Under the pieces are notes generated by a model. The model saw nothing but the letters and a program-made list of their open reading frames with translations. It was not told where the DNA came from and did not search any database. A program made the position numbers and the translations under genes. Positions 14,207-28,439 of a stretch of DNA of 62,000 nucleotides are shown here, in pieces (position 1 is the first letter of the stretch; every line of letters begins with the position of its first letter). Origin of the DNA: Tubiluchus corallicola (taxonomy: Eukaryota; Priapulida; Priapulimorpha; Priapulimorphida; Tubiluchidae); the NCBI GenBank assembly GCA_030141605.1, contig JAQGDQ010000043.1, positions 1-62,000 on the forward strand, written 5' to 3'.

Positions 14207-15359
14207 ACACTTGCTCTCTTCTTAGCAAGTCTTTCGGACGCTGATGTTAGTTGACAGTTGGCTTCAACGTAAGACAGGATGATGACAGAATGGCTTCTTG
14301 AGCTTTTCAGCTGCTAATCTTGTTAGAGGCGAATTTGTTTTGGTCAATAAATTAGGGTTCAAGTTTCAGCGGTGATGGGAGTATTAGAGAGTAGCTTACT
14401 TAAGCATCTGAGAGTGTAGTTGCTGGAACAAGACAAAAAGAGCTTGAATGAAAGCCAGTAACGAAAAGTGGGAGAATGCACAGCGAAAGAGAAACTAGAA
14501 AAACAAAGGTTACCTTGAAAAGAGTGTGAAAGGGGAATTGTGGTGTAAGAAATTCTGATATTTTGGTTTCCATTTATTTTTTTTTGTACTAGATTTTGTG
14601 TAATTATCTATATCCTTAATTTCGACATTATTGGCCAATTTTAGAATGAACCGCAGTTGCTAAATTTTCCAAACTGAATTTGATCGAAAGGAATGAAATG
14701 TGGAAATATTACACTGATACGCGATTTGAATCAAGATTTTTGCGTGCGCTACCGTTCTAGTGCAGTGCCGGAGCTCACAGCCTTATTAAGAATACAATCT
14801 TCCGCTAGTGCTTCACGCCCAACTGTACAGGACTACATAAGCTTACACAACAATATCTATTAGGTTTTGTTTTCTTTTGCTTCGCCATATCTTGTCATTT
14901 TCTATAGAATCTTTACAATCATTACATGTTGCCTGCAGGTGATTCAGCGGCGAAAACAAAAGTCACGATCTTCGCCTTCTCCGATTCGTTCAGTTTTGGG
15001 TATTTTTTGTCTTGATTCAGGAAGCCACATCGTGAAGCCAGTTCCCACTGTTTGTAATCTTTGCATCAGCGGGAGGTCGTGTCATTTCAAAATTCGCGTC
15101 ATGGCCGTGTACAAATATAGCTAATCGAGATTTGCGCCAGGTGGCGGGTTGGATTTTCTGCGTACAATGAGACTACCTGCATCTATTGAAGCAGGGCCTG
15201 AGGCTTGTAGTCAAGACATCAGTGGTGAATGCTCTTTAAAATATGTCTCCTTCCTTTTGTCGTTTCCTTATTTTGCAATTAACTTCCAGAGACGAATCCT
15301 GTTATAATTTTATCAGCAGGCTACTTAAAGGAAGACAGGTTGATTTTTCATATCTCAAC
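14207..15359. other. Non-coding, nothing recognised
   Basis: One 85-codon frame (14867-15124 +) of no known family. No repeats seen. Confidence 0.6.
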
Positions 15360-15822
15360 TATTGATGACGTCGGAAACTAATATAATTTTCAACAGCAAA
15401 AATATTTCACGAGCGTGTTGCACGTGTTTGCGAAATCAAAAATTGGAAGTACAATGCTACTGTAAGTCATTCAGTGTGTTGTACTAAAATTACGCATGTT
15501 GTAAGCTAAAAATTCAAATTTTATCGCTGTGCTCAGGCGTGAGCTGTCGAGCGTGCGTAGTTCGTCAGAAACTAACACATCTGAAGTGAGATCCTACATT
15601 TGTGCAATGCGTTTCCGAAATGCAGGCGCTAGTGCAACTCTAACAATAGCGAATGGTGAAATGCATATAACAGCGAAGAACTAGTGGCGCGAACGCGAAA
15701 TTGTGTTTGTGTGGCAATAATTCATTCAAGTAATTCATTTTCGAAAAAATAGTATCTTTCCTTCCATATTTTTAAAGAATAGATTGTTTTGACCTACAGT
15801 TTAAGAGACTGGGCCCGGTTCT
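15360..15822 (+). repeat. Dispersed repeat family, copy A
   Basis: Same orientation as copy B at 57365-57795. Landmarks: taattttcaac at 15384, tgttgcacgtgtttg at 15416-15430, gctgtgctca at 15526-15535, a poly-A/atagt block at 15745-15754, then tccttcc and attgttttga. Divergence is substantial (many substitutions and small indels), implying an old family. Copy A keeps more CpG dinucleotides than copy B. Ends are approximate. Confidence 0.75.
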
Positions 15823-17903
15823 GCTCTAAGTAAAAGACGGTTGGAAATTAGGCCCATTAGCCCATAACCCACAGCCATGACCAACTACCATTATTGCAAC
15901 CTGTGTTACACACGTCCCCAGTCAGCATCAGGTTGCAAATTGTAAGAAATTGCAAAAACATTTTGAATATTTTAATGGCGAATATGCCAAACTGATAGGC
16001 GGTGGGTCTCATTCTCGTCTTTTGCCATAATTTTTGGGAGAACACCCATCTCTTCATGCTTTTCAATACGCAAGACTATTTTGGTTACCACGCTATAGTC
16101 TCTTTTGGTTAAAGGGAGTTTCATTGTAGGTATTCTGCAGGGTTTTGTTTTGAGACCATTTATTTTTCCTATATATTTTTTTTCGTATACATCAACCTGA
16201 AAAGATAAATGATCATTTGTGGAGAAAACGCGTTTTCTAGTGAAAAATATTCATATCCTGTTATATAATCTGCCTTCACCTTATTTTGTTGTCTTGCTTA
16301 GTCTCCTGCGAGGTTTACAGTAAGACAAAAACAAGGTCAGTGTGTGATTAGAGCTCAGTTGAGATGTGAAACGAGAATTACTCCAGGGATCGAGCAAGGA
16401 AAAATCTAATTCCACCAATTGTATAGAATAATTGCTACACAAATCTATATGGCAAGCTCTGTTTCTTATTCTACGGATGAATAGTATTGCTGTCTCAGTG
16501 TCTCAGCAATGAAATAGCTACATTTATTCGATTTCGGAAGCTTGCATGATATTTGTTTTTTACGCAATATGTAGCACAATTCGCAAATTATTTTAAATCT
16601 CATTTTATTGGTGTAATGAAGCGAGAATTTAAAGTTTATATAACAGCACAATATATTTTAACACTCACTCTGGCACTCTGCAAGCCGGTATTCGCTATTC
16701 TGTTGTCAATGGCATGATCTCCTTAATATACATGATTGTGGCAGGACTAGAGCCTGGCTCGTCAAGGATAACTAGTTGAGGTCTGACCCTGAACTTATGG
16801 GCACCATTAGGTAACATATTTGTGTAGCTTTTCTCAACAAGGTAAATCCCCCCCCAAGGGGTAGTATGGCAGAAAAATTGTCCTGAAGCAGTTTCCACAC
16901 AAACAACCATTCAGTAGCTAACTAAACTTGGCATTGCTTAACTTCGTAAGAAGGTATATGTACACACCCTGAACAGCTGCAATGGTAAATTTATATGCAC
17001 CTCCATAAACAATGCATTACTCGTCTATAGTTGTAATTTTGCTAATTACATAATAGGTATTAATAAGGTTGCTAAATCTTGTGCTTTTAGTTTTGATCAA
17101 ATGTTCTTTGTGTTTTGCAAAATTAAATAGTTTTTTATAAGTCAGAAGTACTGCAAGTTCGAATTTTCTTTGTGCGCCGAATGTTTAATAAATCTAAAAT
17201 AACTTGCTTTAAAAGTTATTTTACACCAAAAGTGATTTGAAAGAATAATTTCTCAACAATTTTTAAGATCTGTGGAATTTTGTGTTTTCTTAACTGTTAT
17301 ATCTTTAAATTTTGTTCAAATTGAAAAGTTCGTTGTTGCATCTGGCAACATGATATAATGCTTTTTGAATGACCTGCATATAATCGCAATACTGTCTCGG
17401 TTAAAAAATTCAACTTTAAATGCAACTTTTTTAAGAGTTTAACCCTAAACGCGCCATTTCGGGCTCACAATTTGCTAATTGATTTTCACGTGCGAAGGAG
17501 TTAAAGAAAATTGCATTTCACTTATACCTGTAAGTGTGGGAAGATTCAACGAAATTACATAGACGCAGGCAGCGCAATTGAAGCGATTGGCTTGATAAAA
17601 TTATTCCTGCTCTATTGGGACCGCGCCAACGTAGCTTAAATAAAACCACATCTCTGATTATTGTTTTAGTGCTATCTCTGCCTGTAGCTTTAAGTTTATC
17701 ACAGGGTCTCAAATTTGCAATTCCGGTCACCGTCCGCGGGGTTAGAAACGGATTTTCCAGTCCCCGGGACAGCCTTGCTGTGGCAAAATTCAGCAAAATA
17801 CCGTGACTGTATGTATGCTTCATTTAGTTGAGTAACCAAATGCAGATGCTGTTTCTATGGTTGTAAAGACAGTCATTTAAATCATTTAATTTAAAGTAAT
17901 TAT
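15823..17903. other. Non-coding, nothing firm
   Basis: A 71-codon minus frame at 16695-16910 and a 101-codon minus frame at 17518-17823 sit in slightly GC-richer patches but match nothing I know. Confidence 0.6.
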
Positions 17904-18020
17904 GACGACGACGACGACGACGATGATGATGGTTCTTTATTTCGTAAATATACACAAATGAGTATATACAAACGACGAAGCCTCTATACTTACAGACCAA
18001 TAAATTACAGAGAAGTACAC
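17904..18020 (-). mobile_element. Possible retroelement 3' tail with (GTC/ATC)n
   Basis: On the minus strand the sequence reads ...atatttacgaaataaagaacc followed by catcatcatcgtcgtcgtc repeats: an AATAAA-like signal then a trinucleotide tail, typical of LINE/SINE 3' ends. On the + strand it appears as (gac)n(gat)n at 17904-17932. No coding body recognised upstream on that strand. Confidence 0.4.
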
Positions 18021-19787
18021 GAAATAAATAAGTACTGTACTATAACTAGCAAACATTTGTGATACCATTTTGCGTCAGTTCGTCAACATTACATGCACTA
18101 TGTAAAACCGTTTAGTAGTTATCTCTATATAAGCATTGCTGTATGTATCCACATTTTATGGACAACTAATAAGAAATTATTTAAACACACTTTATTTTTT
18201 ACAATTGGAATTATTGTTGATTATTTACAAAGTTAGTTAACATTCTAATTATCTAATAGAAAAAATTTAATTGCACTATATTCAGATTTTAACTATTTAA
18301 CTTTAACAGTTTCGTTTACAAGGAGAAAGGATTCTTAAACATTTAGTTTCCTTAAAACAAAATTTTCTGACAAAAATGTTCATGCAATAAATTTACAGAG
18401 GCTGGAATGATTTTCTGATCTTTTTCCTTATATCCAGTGTTGATCCCTCTACCCAAACCTTTTCTACAAACTGCTGTCTTAAATTATCCATTGGCTGGCG
18501 TAAAGGGAGCAAGTAATTTAGGTAGGGCTAATTTTCAAATGTTCACCGATCAGTACATTAATTTTGCTTTTTAGACATGATTACACCCGTTTCTTATAAC
18601 CATAACCTTATGTAGTAATGTATTATTATTAATATTCAAATTTTTCTTTAAAAGCTTTTAAACTCTGTATTGCTCAATTTGGGTTCTTTAAGGTTAATTT
18701 GTTTACATGTATTAGTGAAGTGAGATGGATTTTCCCGATATCTCGAAATTTAAACAAATTAGATTGATTAAAATATAATAGATATGTATGCTAAAAAATT
18801 CAGATAGTCCTATAGATGTTTGCTGACAGTTCTGCGAATGTATTCCCCAGTTCTACAGACATGTCAGATCAATATCATACATTTATCAACTGTGTGTGGT
18901 TTTCCATCTAAACATTTTATTTTTATAAGACGATATGTAAATAGCTCGTGAGTCTCTGTTAATATTACTTCACCACGTGGAGAGATTTTTGTGTGGTGTC
19001 TCTTTAATAACTGTTATTCTTTTTTATTTTCATGTTCGCTGCTTGCGGTTGCTGTTTCTCTTGGTTTTTCTACTTCGGCCCAGGAGAGTGTTCGTTTATT
19101 GATTCTCCAGTGTGGTTTAATTTTACTTGTCTTTGAAAAAGTTATCGGCAGAAAACCTAGGTTGACAAAATCCCTATGGCCTTTAATTGTTGAACAGGTG
19201 CAAGGTATTATACAACAAGCAATTGAGCAGGCTGCTTGAATATAAGCGCTATGCAAATATATGTAACTAATAATGACCACGTAGCAACTAAGTTAACAGT
19301 GTTTCTAATACACCACACGTTATTGTTTGACCTGCTGATTTCATGAACAACCATAAATTCACAATAGAAATGGTCGGGATAAGAACTATCAGACTAGAGC
19401 GCGGTAAAGTGTTGATACGCCGCTGCTTGTTAGTGGTATTATACTCGCTTGCTCACCATCATCGCCATTATCATCACCCTCAGTTTTGTCGTGATTGCCA
19501 TCGCTTTAACCCTTGCTATTATCATCTTGTTTAAAGTACAAAAATGGGCTCCATTCCTTTTGTCATTCGGCGGCATAGCTGAGTTGCATTCCTTCCCCCT
19601 CTAACTGTTTCTTTCCTTGTCTCTACCTTCTTTGTCTGCATGTGTCTAACTGTGAATCCTCCTTTCGCCTGTTTCTCTCTCCCTTTTCTGTCTTGCATCA
19701 CTGTTTCATCTCTATTTTTTCCATTTTCTCTCCTGCGTGTTCTACTTCTCTTTCCTATCTTCCATCCTTATTACGTCAGTCTGTCTG
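18021..19787. other. Non-coding, AT-rich
   Basis: An isolated palindromic E-box ccacgtgg is at 18973-18980. Two open frames of 82 and 88 codons overlap on opposite strands at 18991-19280. Confidence 0.65.
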
Positions 19788-20779
<992 letters not shown>

Positions 20780-20985
20780 TAATTTACGAAGAAGACCTGC
20801 TTGTGCTTCCCGGCGCTGGAAATTGGCCTCATACAGCCCACCGAACAACTGCATTCCCGGATTATCCGTCGCGATGCGGCTGTGACGACAAAAGTGGCTT
20901 CGTTTGCGCTGAAACAACACAACCGTGGAAAAGAGAAACCAAACGAAATCAGCGCCGGTCCCGAGGCGTCCACTTTCAAAACTAA
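20780..20985. promoter_or_regulatory. CpG-rich island, candidate regulatory element
   Basis: GC- and CpG-rich (cccggcgctggaa, tccgtcgcgatgcggctg, agcgccggtcccgaggcg) with partly open frames on both strands (for example 20801-21034 + and 20779-21339 -). Frames being open in several directions at once argues for composition rather than coding. Function inferred only from contrast with the background. Confidence 0.35.
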
Positions 20986-21236
20986 GAGTCGAATTACTGT
21001 CGCATGGAATTTAAAAACAGCCCTGTTTGTTTGAGTATGTGCTAGAAGAGTTATTGACAGTGTGTTAAACTGTGCAGGCCTGTTAAAGATTATATTCACC
21101 AGGCTCGTACATTCGTTAAACTCATGCCTCATTATATTTAATAAGTTATACGACTTCAAAGAACAATAAATCATAAATGTCGATAAACAAAGAACCATTA
21201 TGATGATTTCCCATATTGACTTATAGATAGTTGTGG

Positions 21237-21275
21237 TCGTGATCATGAAGATGATGGTGATGACGATGACTACTT
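21237..21275. repeat. GAT-rich imperfect trinucleotide tract
   Basis: gatcatgaagatgatggtga then tgacgatgac; it contributes an Ile/Thr-rich stretch to a 186-codon minus-strand open frame (20779-21339) that I regard as spurious. Confidence 0.75.
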
Positions 21276-22750
21276 TCATTCCAATAACCAGTATGCTAAA
21301 AGATAATTTTCTTTGCCTCCAATGAAGAGATTTAGCCATTTTTGAGAAAAATATTTAGACATAATTTCAGTTTATAGTAGTAATTAATCACAATGGGAAT
21401 TCCTTTGTCTCGTTGTCACCTTGTAGTAAGTATTAGTAACCAAACAATTCTTTTGTTTTTTTGCCATTTAAAAAACAGTATTTTACGCGTGTTTATAATT
21501 CGCTGGGCTTCTAAGTTTAATTTAGCTTGTAGCCCTGCACTAAGCAAGAAGCATTTTTTATTCGCCGTTCTGAAGAAAAATATTTCACATAATCTGTGCA
21601 TGCCTCTATTTTTTCTTATTTATAATTCGGCCCGTTGCACTTACGTAATTATTGATTAGTCACGCCCGCGGATTAAGCACAATTCTAGCAGACTATATCT
21701 ATTAGTGATGTCTCTATCTCCGTTTATCCCTAGCGTACACACAGACTCATTCAGAACCTTGCTTATTTTCCGATTTAACACGATTTTTGGATTTGCGCAT
21801 TTTAGCACAGACTGAGGATTGTGTCCTGATGGTATCTCTGCCTGGCTTACGTAAAACCAGTCAATCTCTCTTGTATTGGTGAATGCTTGCGTAACGTTTT
21901 ATATAGTAAACGCAAAGACAGAGCTATGGAATATGTTTGCGAGCACGACTTTTCATTTCTTTATATCGAAAACTTTGCATAGATAACTTGCGCTTGACCT
22001 CATAATTAAACGTTTTACCAGAACTTTCAAGAGAAGATGCGTCATTTGTAGATTCTGTACCATAAATAACATTTTTCAATACAGTTTAATTACATTTCCG
22101 TGCTAAAGTGCATTGTACATTTTAATTATATTCCCATTTCCATGTCGAGATTTTTTATACAGTTTGTTTTCTATCTTTGAAAGCCTACACTGTACGTTGT
22201 GTGCACAACTGCAGATATTGTTAAACCGATGACGGATCTGGACGGACTTAATGCGTACACATCTTAAAATAAATGTATACAATTGAGCGCCATGTATAAA
22301 ATTAATGCCTCTAAAGACATGATTTATTTTAATGCGTGATTTAAAAATGTTTGTTTTTCCTTTAACTGTTTTGTGTCGCGGGAACTTCGAAAAAAGCAAG
22401 TTCGCTGGTTCTGATATGCTGTATAGCAAATTTCTGAGGTTTATATTGTTGTCCATTTTCCCTAAAGTATCAGAATTTTCGGAGCTTATTAATACACTTT
22501 TTTGTTGAATGGGAGTCATCACTCAGATAATACTTTTACACCCGAGCAGACAATGACAGACTCATTTGTGTAAATTGGACCTGTAAACCTATCCAGTCAC
22601 AGCTGATTATTTTCTTGAATTGAGAATTTAACTCTGCCAGCTTTCCCACAAGAACGTGTGGTTATCCCAGCAGTTAACTGCATCTAATACCAACAAATTG
22701 TAGTTGAATATGAATCGTGTAAATTTGCATTAGGTATACAATTATTGTCA

Positions 22751-22761
22751 GCGCGTGCGCA
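22751..22761. promoter_or_regulatory. NRF1-like site
   Basis: gcgcgtgcgca fits the NRF1 (ewg) consensus YGCGCAYGCGCR with one mismatch on the reverse strand. A second near-match, tgcgcatgcg, lies at 42712-42721. Confidence 0.25.
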
Positions 22762-23738
22762 TTGCGTGCTCATTGTCCGAGCTCATTTCCAATTTCCTGT
22801 TTCGTTTCTGATGGAAAACGACATTTTTGCTAAAAAATAAGGTAGCATTGTTATGGCGGACGTGCGTAGAATTACTGTTATTATGGCGTGTTAATGAGAG
22901 GAAGAGTGCAAAGAATTGATTACTTTATTCTTTATCCCCCTCACTCTGGAGGGCATACTAACAGAATCAGGAAAGGATGTGTTGCTGCCACTCAGCTGAT
23001 TCCTGTATTCTAAGTATCTGTATATCTGTGCGATTTTTTTTATCTTTGTGCGCGAAATGTTAAGCCTTCTGCTACCTAGTTTAAACTTTACAGTTTTTCT
23101 AAACCCGCAAGTTGCATTTCATTTTCTGTTAAACACATCCCGTTTATTGTGTCATATTAGTTATCTGATTTAACTAATTAATCATATGGTTGTATAGTAC
23201 GTGGTTCTATAGTAATATTTCTCTGTAAATAAGAGTGACTAGGTCTCTCTAAATAAAATTGCTTTATTTTTTTAGAGTACAATGTTAGTTTGTAAAGTTA
23301 ACATTCTTTTAAGTAAGTTGACTTCTGAATTTGGAAAATGAAATACTCTATCTCTTTCTATTATTCTGTGACCAATTTTTGTTTTCAGATATGATTTTTT
23401 TAGTTAAAAAAAGTTATTTGGTTTTTAGTTAGGAAACTACAACAAGTGAACACGCACGGAATCTTTTTACTCTGATTCCGGCGTGTAAAACGATGTGATA
23501 TGATTTATGCAAAATGGTCCTAAGAAGCCCTACGGGCGTGGCGCTACTGAATATAGTCAGTTGAAGTCTTACACAGGCGATGCAATAAAGCCTTATTCGT
23601 TATGCATGATTAAACATCAGGGATTTACAGTAATTCGCCGTTAAAATTGACCTGGCACCTAAATTTAATGTTATTATGTTCACCTGTTTAATGTTGTTGA
23701 ATCGTGTTTCCGATCTCTAAATCATATTCTGAACTGTC

Positions 23739-23990
23739 AGGTGACCTCTTGCGCCGGCCACGTGTCATTCACGTAATCTGTTTCGCAGGTCACCTATCGA
23801 ACAGAAAGGCAAACGCGGGTGAACAATAAACAGTGAAACAATATCTTTTTCTTACCAACGTGCGACAGCGTTGTTGAATATTAATTAAAGGGATTCACTG
23901 GTTTGCTTATGAAGCCATTTGCATATGCAAAGCACACAAGTGGCCATGAGTGGCAGACGCATTTAATCGTCTGCTGGTAAGACGATGACT
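23739..23990. promoter_or_regulatory. Candidate enhancer: NR half-sites, E-box, POU-type palindrome
   Basis: aggtgacct (23739-23747) and aggtcacct (23787-23795) flank cacgtg (23759-23764). tattaattaaag follows, and then the perfect 14-nt palindrome tttgcatatgcaaa (23918-23931), which overlaps octamer-like atttgcat on both strands. A further dyad atcgtct/agacgat spans 23966-23986. The motif density marks it out in AT-rich DNA. Confidence 0.45.
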
Positions 23991-25186
23991 GGGTAAACAT
24001 GCACTCACACTTGTGCATTATTCAGACTCGTTTTATTGTCATTTTTGTTCACAAAGACCGTGAGGAAAAATGGAAGAAATCTTGCGCCTGTTTAATATGG
24101 CTGAAACTGAATGGGCGATTAAGGGTTTACAGCACACGGAGTTAGGTAAAGTTTGCGCTAAAATTTTACAAAATGTAAATATATTATTATAAGCAGAATA
24201 AACTGCCCAGTTAAATAATTTCCCTGATTTATACAAAATACTTAATCAACCTTTTATATTGTTCGCTGCTGTTGGCAACTAAGGTCGAGACCCGTGAAGC
24301 ATTTGGAGAGATGTTTAATATCCGCTTGTTAACATTAACGTTAAAGAACCGAAAAAAACTTATAATTAAATGAAGTCCCAAATAAAATTGTTAGATATGA
24401 TTTGCTCATCACGGGCTGCTGCAATTATTGACAAAAAACCATTGTTCTATTTACTAAGGTTTTATTGCACTTGTTCTCTCATAACCAATTCGGGTTATTC
24501 ATATACAGATATTACATTCTGTTGGCTTTCTTGTGTAATGCAAAATAGGCTTGTTGATATTTGAAAAAGGTTTAACTAGGAAATAGTATTTTTAAATAAC
24601 TGAAAAGCGAGTTTTAGTTGAATCTTTTGCACGATTGCACTAATGATGGTTAGTAAAACTGCCGAGGGTGTCGCTGCGGAACTGCAGTAGTCCAAGACGT
24701 GCCTTTTGGCAATCATTTGTCCCACTTGCAACACGTGTTTAAAATTTGTTGAGCAAAATATTGATATTTGCATCAGTAGCGGTGGTGGGATGTTGATTGG
24801 TGTATCAGCTGTTACACATAAATAATGCTAGTCACATGCACTTATTTTTTGCATAATTGAACAAAAACTTTGACTCCAACGATAGTAAAATACGTCAATT
24901 GTAAAAACGAATATTTTGGAACTGAAATTCAGTCTAGTGTAGTTCAGGCCAGGAGAAAACAGTAATTTAGAGACAAAAATTGCTACAAAGGCCAAGTCAT
25001 CCAAACTGTTTATCATTATACAACATTACATTAGTCATAACTAGGAAACCTCATTGTTTTGAAGGATGCGTTTCTGTAACCGAAATCATCGAAAAAACTT
25101 GCCATCTATTCTCGAAAGTTACTTTGAAAACATCATGCAAAATGCGTGGTTCACCTTTAGATAGTAAGTAACCGCATTGACAAAGG
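23991..25186. other. Non-coding, nothing recognised
   Basis: AT-rich with frames of at most 65 codons. Confidence 0.65.
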
Positions 25187-25260
25187 ATGTATATATATAT
25201 ACACACACATACATACATGTATAACAGATATACACACACGCACGCACGCACACATATATA
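25187..25260. repeat. Compound TA/CA/TACA/CGCA microsatellite
   Basis: Successive short runs of tatata, cacaca, tacatacata and cgcacgcacgcaca. No coding potential. Confidence 0.93.
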
Positions 25261-28200
25261 AGGGTGGAAGAATAATTGAATGGACACTACGTGTGTTTAG
25301 ATGCTGAAGATAAGCCGAGATGCTAGGCCTGAACTGATGGTTGGCTGCCAGTCCTATTATGGACAGTTTAAATTGTCATAGTTCTGACTGTTGAGGCAGT
25401 CTTCACACCTTTGCTGGTCCTTTGTAAGAGTTAAAGGATATCCTTGACAGTAAATTAGATTCCCGTCCTGTTACAGTCAGTCGACATTAGGAATAGGTCG
25501 CTGTAGTCTAGTGCAGATTCATGTTTGCTGTGTACCAAACTGTATAAAAAATATAACAACTTTGGTGTGAAGCAGCTCTTAGATGTTTTATTTGAATGCT
25601 TTGTTGCAGCGTATCGACCAATATGTAAATGACCGAAACGTCATCAATTCAGACAATGTCACCCGTGCCGGTGTCTGAGATCCCATTTTTCTTATCAATA
25701 ACTCTGTCAGTTTCATTTTGGCAGATAGGTCCCCTGGAGACTTCCTCGGGAAGAGCTGTGCCAACCAGATTCTGAGGCAGATCTATACTTGCAACATAGA
25801 TAACAAGTTCATTGGAAGTTTTCATCGAATTAGGATTTCATTAAAATCGCGTATTTATTGAAATTTGATTACTTTTGGCACTAGAAAATATTTCTGAGAT
25901 TGACACAGAATGTGCGGTCACAGCATGGACTAATATTATTCAACATCTTTCACATTTAGTAGTACCGCATAAGGTATCAGATAAGGTATGTACCGAATGA
26001 GGTATCGTTTAGTAGTACCGTATAAGTCACATTTTGAAAATTTTTACATGTGTATTAACTGAGAGTAGCTAGATAGGTAAAGTGGCTACTGTGCTTTCGT
26101 CACGTTTACAAGCTTCGGGGCTAGCAGCAGGGCTTTTTACTCTCTGTTACTGCGTTTATTACAAACAAAAATATTTTTAAAGAATGCCACCGGCCTACAT
26201 TTGTACAGCTTCTACTGCCCTTAAATCAAGAGGTCAAGGTCACATTAACATTGGCTTTGGAAATGGACTATGTCACTGTTATTGAACTCTTAGGAGGCGT
26301 GTCTAAAATGGATAAGGCTACAAAGGGCATCAGCAACATATACAAGGCCTATAAAATAGTTTTAGAAACACCATTAGCATTTTCAACAAAATAGAGCAGC
26401 TTTTGAGCCTCTGCCTTTGCATGGGTCACATTGTAGGGGTATTCTTCAAGTCTGACATCTGTGTGGTTTAACACTTTAGCCAAACAGAGGCAACTTATTT
26501 GTTCAGATCGAGAGTCAATATTTTATATTTACCAGCACATTACTGTGCCATTCACCTCTAGACAACTTTTTACACTAATTTGTGTAAAAGGCATTCTTCA
26601 ACAGCAGCCAGTCCTTCTAAACAAATATTATTCTTTACTATCCTCGTTTTTCCCCTTTGTATGCTTGCCAGTTCTAAGTGGACTTACTGTTTTGTCTCAA
26701 AATCTGTAGTTTGCACCACTACACCTGACAGCTTCCCAATAAAGTTCAGAGCTAACTCCAGTTAAAAGCTACTATAAAGACGTAAAACATATTGTCAAGT
26801 CCTTAGATTCTGAAATTTCACACACACTCACATGATATTGCTCATTTATCTGGCCTCTCTTGCAATACTGACCGTAGCTAATCTTCGGGTAGTTGAACCA
26901 TCTACTACTTAGGAGAATGTTGTAGCGTTGGTAGTTAATATTGGTAGTTATGGAAATAGAGGTAATAGTAGTAATGAAGTTGGTAGCAGTAGCAAAGTTG
27001 ACAACATTAATAATAACCGTACATCGGTTGCGAGTGAAGATTTGGCGATAATGTTGATAAGTATTTCTTACAATGTTGAATGATTTGAACACGGCGATGA
27101 TGGTGGACTGGTGGTGATGGTGACCGGTACTGCGCACTGAAGACTCCGTTAATGCGTCTTCAGTTCTTTCTTTGCTGCTAGCTCAGTTATGTTATTAGAT
27201 TACCTGATTTTCTAGACTGCCATCAATCAACAGAATGCACTGCAAGGAAGTGAAAGGAAGGAAACGAAAGCCTGCAAGGAGTTCCGAAGCAAAGCAAGCT
27301 TTCGGTCTTGCATATAGGAACAGAAAACGTGTCTCGTCCTGAATCCTCATTGTTAGTTCAGAATTTTGTCTATTCTTGAAATTGAGGTAATATGTATCAT
27401 AAATGATTCTGGATCATGACTGTCCAAATATTGGTCAAGTGAACAAGGCCGATAACAGTTTACATTCTTAGGGTAGGCTTGATCACTTACAGTTGACTAT
27501 GGTGACATTTGGCAGCTAATCAGTGAGATTAAGCTTCTCTCTTCTACCCTGACGATGTTAGTGCAGCAGACACCCAGAATATTGCAATCTGTTGAGTACG
27601 TCTTCCGCCACGTCACGTTGGTAAAGGATTACGCTGCTATTGTCGTTTCGCCTGGTAATCTGACAGAAGAAGCCATGGGACACAGAAGAGAAGCCAACAA
27701 ATATGGAGATTACAGCAGCACCTTTTGACAGCACATGACTAAAACCCGCAACACTTTAATCTAAAGAAGCCCTGGCAATCACAAAGCAACGGATTACATT
27801 ACACCACCTCTCCTCTTGTTGCATGTTTCTCTTTCTGCTGAGGAGACCTGTAAATGTTTGCGGTAAAAAAGAGTGCAAATCATGTTGAGGACAGCACTGA
27901 TTTTTTTAGCAAAGCTGTTCAAGTGAAATTCTATGTATAAAGGCGTGTAATTATCAGTTTGGTTATGACAGGAAGAGGTCAAAGATCATTTTCTTGTTTT
28001 TAAGAATTTTCCTCCCGTACAGGCTCGCACTATAAATAAAAATTTATATCTATTGGCTTTGTTTCTTCGTTTGTAAATAAAGGAGTGTAATGTAATTTTA
28101 TCAGAATTGGAATTTTTGAAACACAGTAGATTGTTGTTAATAAACCTAATACCTGGTTATTAAAACCTTATTTTGCGGCTCCTTGCCACTGGTGATGCTT

Positions 28201-28439
28201 AATAAGGGGGATATTTTAAAAATCCAGTGAAAATTACAGAAAAATCAGTTTTATGAACAATTCTTTCTCGTTGTACATACCCAAAATTGGACACTATGCT
28301 TATAAGAGGATATTATGCCTCTTCCTAAAATTGTTCATTATCTCAGCCATAAGCTGGTTCGAGCAGAAGGGCTGATCTTATTAAAGAAATATCATTAATT
28401 TTGCCAGGATATGAAAATGACGATTTAATTATAAACTAA
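25261..28439. other. Non-coding, possibly old repeat sequence
   Basis: Parts of 25300-26760 have a more even base composition than the flanks. A 13-mer tttagtagtaccg recurs at 25955 and 26008. GAT/GGT-rich imperfect trinucleotides lie near 27090-27125. No domain or terminal repeat recognised. Confidence 0.55.

Larger units (their letters stand above)
20986..23738. other. Non-coding, little seen
   Basis: Contains the GAT-rich tract (21237-21275), the NRF1-like site (22751-22761) and a 139-codon minus frame (22103-22522) rich in Asn, Ile, Ser and Lys as expected of random AT-rich DNA. Confidence 0.65.

Noticed and set aside
16695-16910. 71-codon minus frame containing LVILDEPGSSPAT, superficially like an ABC-transporter Walker B/D-loop
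   Set aside because: No Walker A, signature motif or flanking homology; the resemblance is a few residues only.
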